Assembly: GCA_002314605.1 (NCBI GenBank)
Contig: DCGO01000028.1
Span: 1 to 22,254 of the forward strand
Direction: 5' to 3'
Length of the DNA stretch: 22,254 bases
Source: Lentisphaeria bacterium UBA1776
GTDB taxonomy: Bacteria; Verrucomicrobiota; Lentisphaeria; Victivallales; Victivallaceae
The position numbers and the translations under genes are program-made. Below the pieces are notes generated by a model, which saw nothing but the letters and a program-made list of their open reading frames with translations, had not been told where the DNA came from and did no database searches. The number at the start of each line of letters is the position of its first letter. Positions within the stretch are counted from its first letter, which is position 1. Shown piece by piece: positions 15,042 through 22,089 of the stretch.

Positions 15042-15803
15042 TCAGATCTCGATGATCTTGATCAGACGTCTGTAGGTGTAACTGTAATCCTTCCCGGCGA
15101 AGACCTTGGCGGTATGCTCCGCCTGCTTCGTGATGTTGTTTTTCGCACTGTTGTACCAGGTCATACCGGCAATATTGAGGATGGCCTGCTGCCCTTTTTC
15201 GGTATTGGCAAACATGGCGATGATCTCCCGGGTACCTGCATTCCGGACCATGCACTCCATGGTAACGGAGCCGGTGGCCAGCTGGCCGGCAACGGCACCA
15301 ATGCCGGGCAAAAGGATATTGGCGGCAGTCCCGAGGATCACCAGCTCCGCCTTGGTGGGGACGATCCCGACGATGGCCAGCTCGACAATCAGAGTGTGCT
15401 TCGGATCGGTGATCTTTTCCACAACATTCAGGCGTTTGGGCCCTTTGACCTTGGCAAACTCGCTGCGGAAGGTCTGCCGGGTAAAGACCGCCAGATTGTT
15501 GATATCCGATCCGAGGGACTTGGCCATCTTCTGGTCCAGCTTGGCCCAGTTCTTGTTGTCCCGCAGATACTTGGTGTTCACCGGAGCAACATAGATGCTG
15601 TCATACTTTCCGGCATTCTTCTTGAGGTAGAAATAGTGGAAGGGGAAAGTGGCCTTCTGCTTGGTCAGCAGTTCCGGGTGTTCCAGGAAGGGGGACACCG
15701 CCGCCGGCTTGGCCCGGACCCAGGTCTGAATCTTCGTACACCCGGATACCAGAACACTCAAGGCGCAGATACCGCCCAACAGAACCGCAGTCTTCATTTT
15801 CAT
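15042..15803 (-). CDS. Hypothetical lipoprotein (possibly DUF3313-like)
   Basis: A 253-residue protein with a lipoprotein signal: a hydrophobic N-terminus and lipobox LVSGC with C22 as the lipidated Cys. The mature part has a YVAPVNTKYL strand, and a hydrophobic glycine-rich segment (LLPGIGAVAGQLATGS) followed by a VTMECMVRNAGT strand. The latter resembles the oxidative-stress or envelope lipoproteins of the DUF3313 type, but I am not sure. AGGAG is placed ten bases before the start. It has its own promoter and terminator, so it is monocistronic. No function is assigned beyond an outer-membrane or periplasmic lipoprotein. Confidence 0.75.
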   Translation of the reverse strand: MKMKTAVLLGGICALSVLVSGCTKIQTWVRAKPAAVSPFLEHPELLTKQKATFPFHYFYLKKNAGKYDSIYVAPVNTKYLRDNKNWAKLDQKMAKSLGSDINNLAVFTRQTFRSEFAKVKGPKRLNVVEKITDPKHTLIVELAIVGIVPTKAELVILGTAANILLPGIGAVAGQLATGSVTMECMVRNAGTREIIAMFANTEKGQQAILNIAGMTWYNSAKNNITKQAEHTAKVFAGKDYSYTYRRLIKIIEI

Positions 15804-15868
15804 TCGTCAAATCTCCTGTATCAATGGATTGTTTTCTCCGATCTCCATACGGAAATCTCTTGCTTAAA

Positions 15869-15896
15869 AATATAATCTTTCTCTGTTTTTTTTCAA
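15869..15896 (-). promoter_or_regulatory. Promoter of the lipoprotein gene
   Basis: On the minus strand TTGAAA (15891-15896), a 16-base spacer with an A-run, then TATATT (15869-15874). It lies about 65 bases before the lipoprotein ATG and 25 bases after the stop of the radical SAM gene. Visual match to sigma70-type sites. Confidence 0.55.
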
Positions 15897-15921
15897 GGGA
15901 AAGAGTATTTTTTTGCCGGAT

Positions 15922-16812
15922 TTACCCGTTTTTCCGGGCAAGGATCCGGGCAATCAGCGCCGGATCGGCATGAAGCGCCTCCGCAAGTTCCGGAACGGTC
16001 ATGTCCCGTTTTGCCAGCAGTTCCCGGATCTCGCAGGCCAGTTCCGTCCGCACCGGACCAGCCGTGCGAGGTTCCCCGGGGAGACTCCCCGAACCTACGA
16101 CTTCCACCGGGACGATGGGGGAAAATGCCTCCGTGAAGCGCCGGATCGTCTCCGGTACTGCCGGCTGCACCCGGGGATCCGTGCCGGGGCGGTCCAGAGT
16201 GTTCAGCTGAACTTTGCGGACACGCAGGGTCCGGAGAATATCGCAGAACCTCCGGATCGATGCATCGGAATCATTGATCCCCGGAACCATGAAAAGTTCA
16301 AGGTCGATCACCGAAGTGCTTTCCTGGCAGAATGCCTGCAGTCCCGCCAGAAAGGTCTCAAAAACAAGCCCGGACACCGGACGGTTGATGGCCCGGAACT
16401 CCTCCTCGCAGGAGGCGTCAAGAGATGGGATGACCAGCGTGAGGCCGGAGAGTTCCCTGCGCAGTTCCGGGTCGGAAAATCCGCATGCATTGGTCAGAAG
16501 ACACGTCCGGTACTGCGAAAATTCCTGCTGCAGAAACCGGATCACGTCACCGATCCTCGAGTTCAAAGTCGGTTCCCCGGCACCGGAAAAAGTCACGAAA
16601 TCGACCGCCGGCTTTTTCGACAGCACCTCCCGGAGTTCGGCAATGACCCCGTCAACCCCCGCCTCGTCCCGCCGCTCCAGCGTGGCGCAGGTGGTGGCAC
16701 CGGCCTCGCAGTAAATGCAGTCCAGAGAACAGGTCTTGGCCCTGACAAGGTCCACTCCCAGCGACAGTCCCAGCCGCCGTGAGTGGATGGGCCCGAAAAC
16801 GTGACGGCCCAT
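15922..16812 (-). CDS. Radical SAM protein, COG0731-type
   Basis: A 296-residue protein beginning MGRHVFGPIHSRRLGLSLGV, a hallmark of COG0731 radical SAM proteins. The [4Fe-4S]-SAM motif is C28, C32 and C35 in CSLDCIYC. The GAGEPTL segment (SAM-binding GGE-like) follows, then a C-terminal small helical domain, about residues 230-296, of winged-helix appearance. The family is related to tRNA wybutosine synthesis but its bacterial substrate is not known. The ATG at 16812 is four bases after the uronate isomerase stop, and a longer in-frame extension into that gene was rejected. No ribosome binding site is obvious, so coupling to the upstream gene is likely. It is the last gene of the purB-uxaC unit. 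Confidence 0.85.
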   Translation of the reverse strand: MGRHVFGPIHSRRLGLSLGVDLVRAKTCSLDCIYCEAGATTCATLERRDEAGVDGVIAELREVLSKKPAVDFVTFSGAGEPTLNSRIGDVIRFLQQEFSQYRTCLLTNACGFSDPELRRELSGLTLVIPSLDASCEEEFRAINRPVSGLVFETFLAGLQAFCQESTSVIDLELFMVPGINDSDASIRRFCDILRTLRVRKVQLNTLDRPGTDPRVQPAVPETIRRFTEAFSPIVPVEVVGSGSLPGEPRTAGPVRTELACEIRELLAKRDMTVPELAEALHADPALIARILARKNG

Positions 16813-16816
16813 GACT

Positions 16817-18187
16817 TCAGAGTCCAAAGAACTCTTTCGGCCCGGTGCTGCAGATCCGGACTGCCGCATCGGTCAGCAGTTCTTCCGGAGCCTGCCCCCG
16901 TTCCGCCTGGGCGCCCAGCACATCCGCCAGCACCCGGCGGAACATTTCGAACCGCGAGCCGTAACTGGTGAGTTTGCGGGAATCCGAAACCATGCCGGCA
17001 AAAGTGTAATATGTATCCACCGAACCGATGTATTCCAGCTGGCGGCGCATGCCCACCGGCGTGTCCAGGAGCCACCAGGCGGAGCCCAGCCGCACCCTGG
17101 TCCCGAAGGCCCTGGCCAGCGTAGCCAGCGTAGCATTCTGCACCGGATCAAGGGTATAAAGCACCGTCTTCAGGCGGTTGTCGAAAATATTGAGCATCCG
17201 GACCAGACCCGGCAGGAAATCCTGCGCCGCATTGCACACATCGCCGCCGACATCGGGACCAAGTTTCTCAAAAAGCGATGTCCGCACATCCCGGACGGCG
17301 CCGGCATGATACTGGAAAACCCAGTCCGCATCCGCATCCATGGCCGCCACGTCCAGGAGAAAACTGCCCTGATACGCCGCCACTTCCTGGCAGTTAAGCG
17401 TCTCCCCGTCCCGGGCCCGGCGGAAAAGCTGGGCCGTCTTTGCCGGATTGGCGATCTCCGCCGGAGGCATGGTGACCCCGTGGTCGCTGGCCACACAACC
17501 GTGAGCGGCAAAGTAATCATGAGACTCTTTCAGAAGGGCCTTCATGTCATCGTAGGTGCGGATGGTGCGTCCGAAGCGGGCGCCCAGTTTGTCCATGTAG
17601 GCATTCCATCCGGCGGCCTGAATATTCATGGCCTTGTCCGGGCGCCAGGTGGGGCGGACAAGCCGGCGGCCCACGGCGGCATTGACCGCATCGTGTTCCT
17701 TCAGGAGATCCGCCGGGTCATCCGTGGAACACATGGCCGCCACGTTCAGTTTGCCGGTCAGCAGGGCCTGAGGGCGGTTTTCCGGCCTGGCCAGTTCGGC
17801 AAGTCCGGCCTTCCAGATTTTTTCGGCATTTTCACTGCAGAGAAGATCGGTGATGCCAAAACAGCGGCGGAGGTCCAGATGAAGCCACTCGTAAACCGGG
17901 TTGCCCACCGCAAGGGGCATGATCCGTGCCATTTCGCCGAATTTTTCCCGAGGCGTGCGGGGGCCGGTAATGAATTCCTCGGACACACCGCACTTGCGCA
18001 TGATCTCCCACACATAGTGATCCGTGGCAGCCAGCAGCTGCCAGAGATCCCGGTAAGGCTCATTGGCGGCGATTTCCGCCATATTGGCGTGATTGTGGGC
18101 ATCATAAACCGGCAGACCGGCGACCTTTTTGAAGATCCGCCTCCCGGCTTCATTGGTGATGAGATAACTGTCATCGAGAAATGCCAT
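16817..18187 (-). CDS. uxaC: Uronate isomerase
   Basis: A 456-residue protein of the amidohydrolase superfamily that converts D-glucuronate and D-galacturonate to fructuronate and tagaturonate. The metal-site motif YDAHNH (H31, H33) is near the N-terminus. The family-typical ATDHYVWEIMRKCGVSEEFI segment follows. C-terminal features include MLNIFDNRLKTVLYTLDP and SAWWLLDTPVGMRRQLEYIG, which are also typical. The length fits UxaC (about 460-470). GAGGAG is just before the ATG, which lies 16 bases after the purB stop. Its presence matches an organism using pectin or glucuronan, though it is not in the GH28 operon. Confidence 0.93.
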   Translation of the reverse strand: MAFLDDSYLITNEAGRRIFKKVAGLPVYDAHNHANMAEIAANEPYRDLWQLLAATDHYVWEIMRKCGVSEEFITGPRTPREKFGEMARIMPLAVGNPVYEWLHLDLRRCFGITDLLCSENAEKIWKAGLAELARPENRPQALLTGKLNVAAMCSTDDPADLLKEHDAVNAAVGRRLVRPTWRPDKAMNIQAAGWNAYMDKLGARFGRTIRTYDDMKALLKESHDYFAAHGCVASDHGVTMPPAEIANPAKTAQLFRRARDGETLNCQEVAAYQGSFLLDVAAMDADADWVFQYHAGAVRDVRTSLFEKLGPDVGGDVCNAAQDFLPGLVRMLNIFDNRLKTVLYTLDPVQNATLATLARAFGTRVRLGSAWWLLDTPVGMRRQLEYIGSVDTYYTFAGMVSDSRKLTSYGSRFEMFRRVLADVLGAQAERGQAPEELLTDAAVRICSTGPKEFFGL

Positions 18188-18203
18188 AGTGAACTCTCCT
18201 CAT

Positions 18204-19643
18204 TTATACGTTCAAAGCATCGGTTTTCACCGTCTGCCACTCGGCAGCATATTTTTCCAGCAGAGGGTCAACGGACCCGGCGATGAATTCCCGGGTCTGC
18301 TCCGGCGCCCGGCCGATGAAATCCCGCGGATTCACCAGTTCGTCAAACCGGTCCCGGATGGCCGCAAAGACCGGATCCGCAGACAACCTCTCCAGAAGGT
18401 CGTTGGCCCCCCCTTCTTCCTTGATCCTTTTGGCCGCCGCCATGGAGTGGCCCCGGATGACTTCATGGAGGACCTGCCGGTCGCCGCCGGCACGGACCGC
18501 AGCCATCAGAATATTTTCCGTAGCCATAAAGGGCAGTTCCTCCCGGACATGGCGGGCAATGACGTTCGGCCACACCTGAAGCCCGTTGGTCACATCAATC
18601 AGCACCGACAGAATCACATCGGCGGCCAGAAACCCCTCCGCCAGCACAATCCGGCGGTTGGCCGAATCGTCCAGCGTCCGCTCGAACCACTGGACCGCGT
18701 GGGTATTGACGGGATTGACCGGCAGATTCATGAGGTACCGCGCCAGCGAGCAGACCCGCTCGCAGCGCATGGGGTTGCGCTTGTACGCCATGGCGCTGGA
18801 CCCGATCTGTTTTTTGCCGAAAGGCTCCTCCATTTCCCGGAGGTTGGCCAGAAGCCGGATGTCGGTGGCCATTTTGGCGGCGGAACCGGCCAGTCCGGCC
18901 AGCATGGACAGAACCAGATAATCCACTTTGCGGGTGTAGGTCTGGCCGGAAACGGCGATGATTTTTTCAAACCCCATCCTGGCCGCCACCCGGCGTTCCA
19001 GATCCTTGACCTTTTCGTGGTTCCCGTCAAAGAGCGCGAGAAAACTTGCCTGGGTCCCGGTGGTGCCCTTGACGCTCCGGAAGGGGAGATTCTCCAGCTG
19101 GAAATTCAGCTGCTCCAGATCCATCATGAAGTCCTGCAGATAGAGACTGAACCGTTTCCCGACGGTGGTCAGCTGGGCAACCTGATAATGGGTGAAACCA
19201 AGTGTCGGCTGATCGGCGTGCTCGAGACAGAACCCCTTCAGCTGGTTCATGAGTTTCAGAAGTTTCCCGCGCAGGAGCTTCATGCCGTCCCGCATCTGGA
19301 TGAGTTCGGTATTGTCGGTCACATAGCAGCTGGTGGCCCCCAGATGGATAATGGGCATGGCCGCCGGGCACTGGGTCCCGAAAACATGGATATGGCTCAT
19401 CACATCGTGCCGGAGTTCCTTTTCCTTGGCCTCCACGGCCTCGAAATCAATATCGTCAAGATGCGCAGCCATCTGGGAAAGCTGCTCGTCGGTAATGTTC
19501 AGACCGAGAGCCTTCTCCTCGGTGGCCAGAGCCAGCCACAGCCGGCGCCATGTGGAGTGTTTGAACTGGGGGCTCCAGAGATAACTCATCTCCTTGCTGG
19601 CATAACGACCCGCCAGCGGGGTGCTGTAAACGTTGTAATCCAT
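18204..19643 (-). CDS. purB: Adenylosuccinate lyase, animal-type
   Basis: A 479-residue fumarase/aspartase-superfamily enzyme. It makes AMP from adenylosuccinate and AICAR from SAICAR in purine synthesis. The catalytic signature GSSAMAYKRNPM is at 281-292. Other conserved parts are LRHDVMSHIHVFG (H84, H86), GATSCYVTDNTELI, LGFTHYQVAQLTTVGKR and FRSVKGTTGTQASFL. From memory these are much closer to human ADSL than to the common bacterial PurB of E. coli or B. subtilis. The start MDYN at 19643 was chosen over an upstream TTG at 19676, because it begins just ahead of the conserved YSTPLAGRYAS. Head of the purB-uxaC-radical SAM unit. Confidence 0.95.
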   Translation of the reverse strand: MDYNVYSTPLAGRYASKEMSYLWSPQFKHSTWRRLWLALATEEKALGLNITDEQLSQMAAHLDDIDFEAVEAKEKELRHDVMSHIHVFGTQCPAAMPIIHLGATSCYVTDNTELIQMRDGMKLLRGKLLKLMNQLKGFCLEHADQPTLGFTHYQVAQLTTVGKRFSLYLQDFMMDLEQLNFQLENLPFRSVKGTTGTQASFLALFDGNHEKVKDLERRVAARMGFEKIIAVSGQTYTRKVDYLVLSMLAGLAGSAAKMATDIRLLANLREMEEPFGKKQIGSSAMAYKRNPMRCERVCSLARYLMNLPVNPVNTHAVQWFERTLDDSANRRIVLAEGFLAADVILSVLIDVTNGLQVWPNVIARHVREELPFMATENILMAAVRAGGDRQVLHEVIRGHSMAAAKRIKEEGGANDLLERLSADPVFAAIRDRFDELVNPRDFIGRAPEQTREFIAGSVDPLLEKYAAEWQTVKTDALNV

Positions 19644-19662
19644 GATTTTTCCCGTTTTTGAT

Positions 19663-19678
19663 TTGCAAAATTGCAAAA
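19663..19678. repeat. Tandem direct repeat TTGCAAAA
   Basis: Two adjacent copies of TTGCAAAA (19663-19670, 19671-19678) between the divergent purB and VOC genes. The first copy overlaps the -35 box. It could be a regulator binding site, or simply A/T-rich spacer DNA. Confidence 0.4.
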
Positions 19679-19691
19679 TCCCGGTTATAAT
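19663..19691 (+). promoter_or_regulatory. Promoter of the VOC-family gene
   Basis: TTGCAA at 19663-19668, a 17-base spacer, and a perfect TATAAT at 19686-19691, ideal for sigma70. The VOC gene ATG is 37 bases downstream. The same 80-base region must also drive purB on the opposite strand. No equally good minus-strand promoter was found. Confidence 0.65.
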
Positions 19692-19727
19692 TTATACGCA
19701 AACTTTTTTTTGGCAAGGAGTTTTTCC

Positions 19728-20081
19728 ATGAAAATCAAAAGATTCGGCATCCTGATCCGGGTCCGCGACTTGGTTGTCTGCCGGGCATTCTACCGGGATC
19801 TGCTCCACTTGGGGGAGCCGGTCATGGACAGTACCTTTGCCGTGGAGTTTGCACTGTCCGGCGATGTTATGCTCCGGCTGGAATCCAATGTTTCCCCGGC
19901 GCTGGAGCACGCATCGTCCGCCGTCAGCTGGTGTCTGGAAACCGACGATCCGGAAAAACTCTTTGACGAACTGGCCAATACGGGGTACCGGGTGGATGCT
20001 GTTCAGGGTCAGAGTGAATCCGGATTCTATTTCCGCGGCGAGGATCCGGAGGGGAATCCCTTCTTCATCACCAGAGGGTAA
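19728..20081 (+). CDS. VOC-family (glyoxalase/bleomycin-resistance-like) protein
   Basis: A 117-residue protein with the beta-alpha-beta-beta-beta fold pattern of the vicinal oxygen chelate superfamily: a start KIKRFGILIRVRDLVVCRAF, then FYRDLLHLG, and a C-terminal EDPEGNPFFI, the typical DPxGN ending. Members include glyoxalase I, antibiotic-binding proteins and dioxygenases. Which of these applies cannot be told. The metal-binding His of glyoxalase-type enzymes is not clearly seen at the N-terminus. AAGGAG lies eight bases before the ATG. The start at 19728 was chosen over an upstream in-frame TTG that has no ribosome site. It is divergent from purB. Confidence 0.8.
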   Translation: MKIKRFGILIRVRDLVVCRAFYRDLLHLGEPVMDSTFAVEFALSGDVMLRLESNVSPALEHASSAVSWCLETDDPEKLFDELANTGYRVDAVQGQSESGFYFRGEDPEGNPFFITRG

Positions 20082-20291
20082 TTCTCCGCAGTTCCGTGTG
20101 ACGGACAGGGCACTTTGCGCAGGGTTGCGGGACTCTCTGTAAAACATCCGCCGCGCTTTATACCTGCGGAATCGCGGGAAAGTATCATTTTTTTTCTCTT
20201 CTTCAGTAGCTTTCCCGGATTTTCAAGATATAGTATATGACAAGCGACGTCAATATTTAATTTCAAGACGCCTAAAAACAAGGAGGACAAG
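20082..20291 (+). other. Intergenic leader region before the nagB-like gene
   Basis: 210 bases with no gene. It holds an inverted repeat CGGGAAAG/CTTTCCCG (20175-20182 and 20210-20217), a possible -10 box TATAGT at 20229-20234 without a convincing -35, and a strong AGGAGG ribosome binding site at 20281-20286. No terminator for the VOC gene was evident. Confidence 0.5.
20175..20217 (+). repeat. 8-bp inverted repeat upstream of the nagB-like gene
   Basis: CGGGAAAG at 20175-20182 and its exact complement CTTTCCCG at 20210-20217, separated by 27 bases that include a run of eight T bases. The repeat lies upstream of the putative -10 box, so as DNA it could be an operator. As RNA it could be a leader hairpin only if transcription started upstream of it. 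Confidence 0.4.
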
Positions 20292-21218
20292 ATGAGAGCA
20301 TTGAGTAAAGTCGCGCCGGAATGGTGGGATTACACAACCCTGGACCGGGAGATCCTGGACGAAGCGGCAAAAATCACCATTGACACGTTGCCGAAACTGG
20401 CCCGCAAGGGGTTCAAGATCAACATTTTCGACACGCTGCAGGAATTTTACGCCGCCGAAGCGCTGGAATATGTCCGCTGCTTCCAGAAGGCCACCGCCAA
20501 GCGCCCCTGCGGTATCTGCGGCCCCATCGGCCCCACCGAACAGCTCCCCATCGTGGCCCAGATCGTGAACGATTTGGGGATCAACCTCAAGTATGCCCAT
20601 TTCTGGGGCATGGACGAGTGGATCGTGAACGGCAAGGCCGTGAATATGAAATTCCCGCTGGGGTTCGCCAAGGCGGATATGGAACTGTGCTTCAACCGCA
20701 TCCGCAAGGAACTGCGCATGCCCAAGGAAAACATGCATTTCCCCAGCGAAAAACCGGAAGCCTACATGAAGAGCTTTGACGAAGCCGAATGCCTCATCAT
20801 GCAGGGCGGTCAGGGCTCCACCAAGCACTGGGCCTTCAACGATCCGCTGCCGCGCACCGGCAAGTACAAGAACAATCCGCCGACGCCGAAAGAATTTCTG
20901 AAGCTTCCCACCCGGATCGTCGATCTCCACCCCATCACCCTGATCCAGAACGCCCGTACTTCCGGCGGCGGCATGGTGCAGAATGTTCCCAGCCAGGCCG
21001 TGACCGTCGGTCCCCAGCAGACCTGGAAGGCCAAGCAGGTCTCCATCTGGCATCCGGGGCACCACGACAACGCCTTCGGCATGCGGCTCTCCACCTTTAT
21101 GATCTCCCAGAAGATCGCGGACAGCGCAGTGCCGATGTCCCTTATGTCGCTGCATGACGATGTGGTCTTCAATTTCTACCGTTACGGCTTCGGCAGCTGC
21201 GGCGTGGAGATGCACTAG
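20292..21218 (+). CDS. NagB-like sugar-phosphate isomerase/deaminase (divergent)
   Basis: A 308-residue protein of the glucosamine-6-phosphate isomerase/deaminase (NagB) superfamily. The GMDEW motif (catalytic Asp at D108) corresponds to NagB NMDEY. The second active-site motif reads GGQGSTKHWAFNDP (172-185) where NagB has GGVGNDGHIAFNEP. Thus the His (H179) is kept, but Asp141 of E. coli NagB becomes Thr (T177) and Glu148 becomes Asp (D184). It is longer than E. coli NagB (266). It is probably an isomerase-deaminase on an amino-sugar phosphate, but a different substrate is possible. The AGGAGG at 20281 is five bases before the ATG. The PIG-L deacetylase gene follows two bases after the stop, suggesting paired deacetylation and deamination. 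Confidence 0.8.
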   Translation: MRALSKVAPEWWDYTTLDREILDEAAKITIDTLPKLARKGFKINIFDTLQEFYAAEALEYVRCFQKATAKRPCGICGPIGPTEQLPIVAQIVNDLGINLKYAHFWGMDEWIVNGKAVNMKFPLGFAKADMELCFNRIRKELRMPKENMHFPSEKPEAYMKSFDEAECLIMQGGQGSTKHWAFNDPLPRTGKYKNNPPTPKEFLKLPTRIVDLHPITLIQNARTSGGGMVQNVPSQAVTVGPQQTWKAKQVSIWHPGHHDNAFGMRLSTFMISQKIADSAVPMSLMSLHDDVVFNFYRYGFGSCGVEMH

Positions 21219-21220
21219 TC

Positions 21221-22018
21221 ATGAGCAGAAAAGCGGCATTTGCCATTGCCAGCCACCCGGACGACATCGAGTTCGGCATGGCGGGCACCCTTCTGAAACT
21301 CAAGGACGCCGGGTACGAGGTCCACTACATGAACCTCGCCACCGGCAGCATGGGGACCAACTGCTACACTCATGACGAGATCGTGGCCATCCGCCGCAAT
21401 GAGGCGAAAACCTCGGCGGAGTCCCAGGGGATCATTTTCCACGACAGCATCTGCGATGATCTGGAGGTCTTTTACTGCAAGGACCTTTTCATGAAACTCG
21501 TTCCGGTGGTACGCGAAGTGGATCCGGAGATCCTCCTGACCCACGGCCCCTACGACTACATGGAGGACCATGTGAATGCGGGCCGTCTGGCCGTATCCGC
21601 CGCCTTCTGCCGCGGAATGACCAACTGCCCCGTCAGCCGCCCGGCAGCCGCCACCAATACGGATGTGGCGGTCTATCACAGCATGCCCCACAGCATCACG
21701 GATCAGCTCCGGCGTCCGGTGATCCCCGGCATGTTCGTGAATGTGGAAGACAAGATGGACGTGAAGAAGGCTATGCTGAACTATCACAAGAGCCAGAAAG
21801 AATGGCTGGATGTGAGTCAGGGCATGGACGCTTATCTGGACGAACTGGTCTGGCGCATGGAGTATTTCGGAAAACTTTCCGGACGCTACAAATACGCCGA
21901 AGGCTGGATCCGCCACAATCCTCTGGGGTTCTGCAAAAATGACTTCAACCCTCTGCTGGATGCGCTGAAGGGGGATGCTTTCGTCAATGAAGAATTCGAG
22001 AACTCTCTGAAGATCTGA
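21221..22018 (+). CDS. PIG-L/LmbE-family N-acetylglucosaminide deacetylase
   Basis: A 265-residue zinc deacetylase. The Zn motif AIASHPDDIEFG (H12, P13, D14, D15) is near the N-terminus, and MEDHVNAGRLA in the middle gives the third ligand. The family removes acetyl groups from GlcNAc-containing glycolipids or small molecules. Some bacterial members act in amino-sugar catabolism next to NagB-like genes, which fits here. The ATG at 21221 follows the nagB-like stop by two bases. The C-terminal part, about residues 180-265, is extended and typical of the Lentisphaerae/Planctomycetes type. Substrate unknown. Confidence 0.88.
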   Translation: MSRKAAFAIASHPDDIEFGMAGTLLKLKDAGYEVHYMNLATGSMGTNCYTHDEIVAIRRNEAKTSAESQGIIFHDSICDDLEVFYCKDLFMKLVPVVREVDPEILLTHGPYDYMEDHVNAGRLAVSAAFCRGMTNCPVSRPAAATNTDVAVYHSMPHSITDQLRRPVIPGMFVNVEDKMDVKKAMLNYHKSQKEWLDVSQGMDAYLDELVWRMEYFGKLSGRYKYAEGWIRHNPLGFCKNDFNPLLDALKGDAFVNEEFENSLKI

Positions 22019-22058
22019 TATTTTTCATTGGAGAAAGAGGGTTCTCTGTGTGTGTGTA

Positions 22059-22089
22059 CCTCTCCGCACTCCCGTGCGGAGAGGTTTTT
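22059..22089 (+). terminator. Strong rho-independent terminator after the PIG-L gene
   Basis: A perfect 11-bp GC-rich stem CCTCTCCGCAC/GTGCGGAGAGG (22059-22069 and 22074-22084), a 4-base loop TCCC, and five Ts (22085-22089). It is 40 bases after the stop of the PIG-L gene. The T-run is immediately followed by the predicted 5' end of a group II intron. Confidence 0.92.

Noticed and set aside
18189..19661. A 490-residue plus-strand frame opposite purB
   Set aside because: The minus frame is an unmistakable adenylosuccinate lyase.
20250..21215. A 321-residue minus-strand frame opposite the nagB-like gene
   Set aside because: The plus-strand frame has the NagB motifs and a strong ribosome site. 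The other is a His/Gly-rich shadow.
22048..22057. Short TG repeat as a microsatellite or regulatory element
   Set aside because: Only about five TG units, with no supporting context.
22074..22078. GTGCG in the terminator as the 5' end of the group II intron
   Set aside because: It is half of a perfect terminator stem. The GGCAT loop is at positions 9-13 only if the intron starts at 22090.
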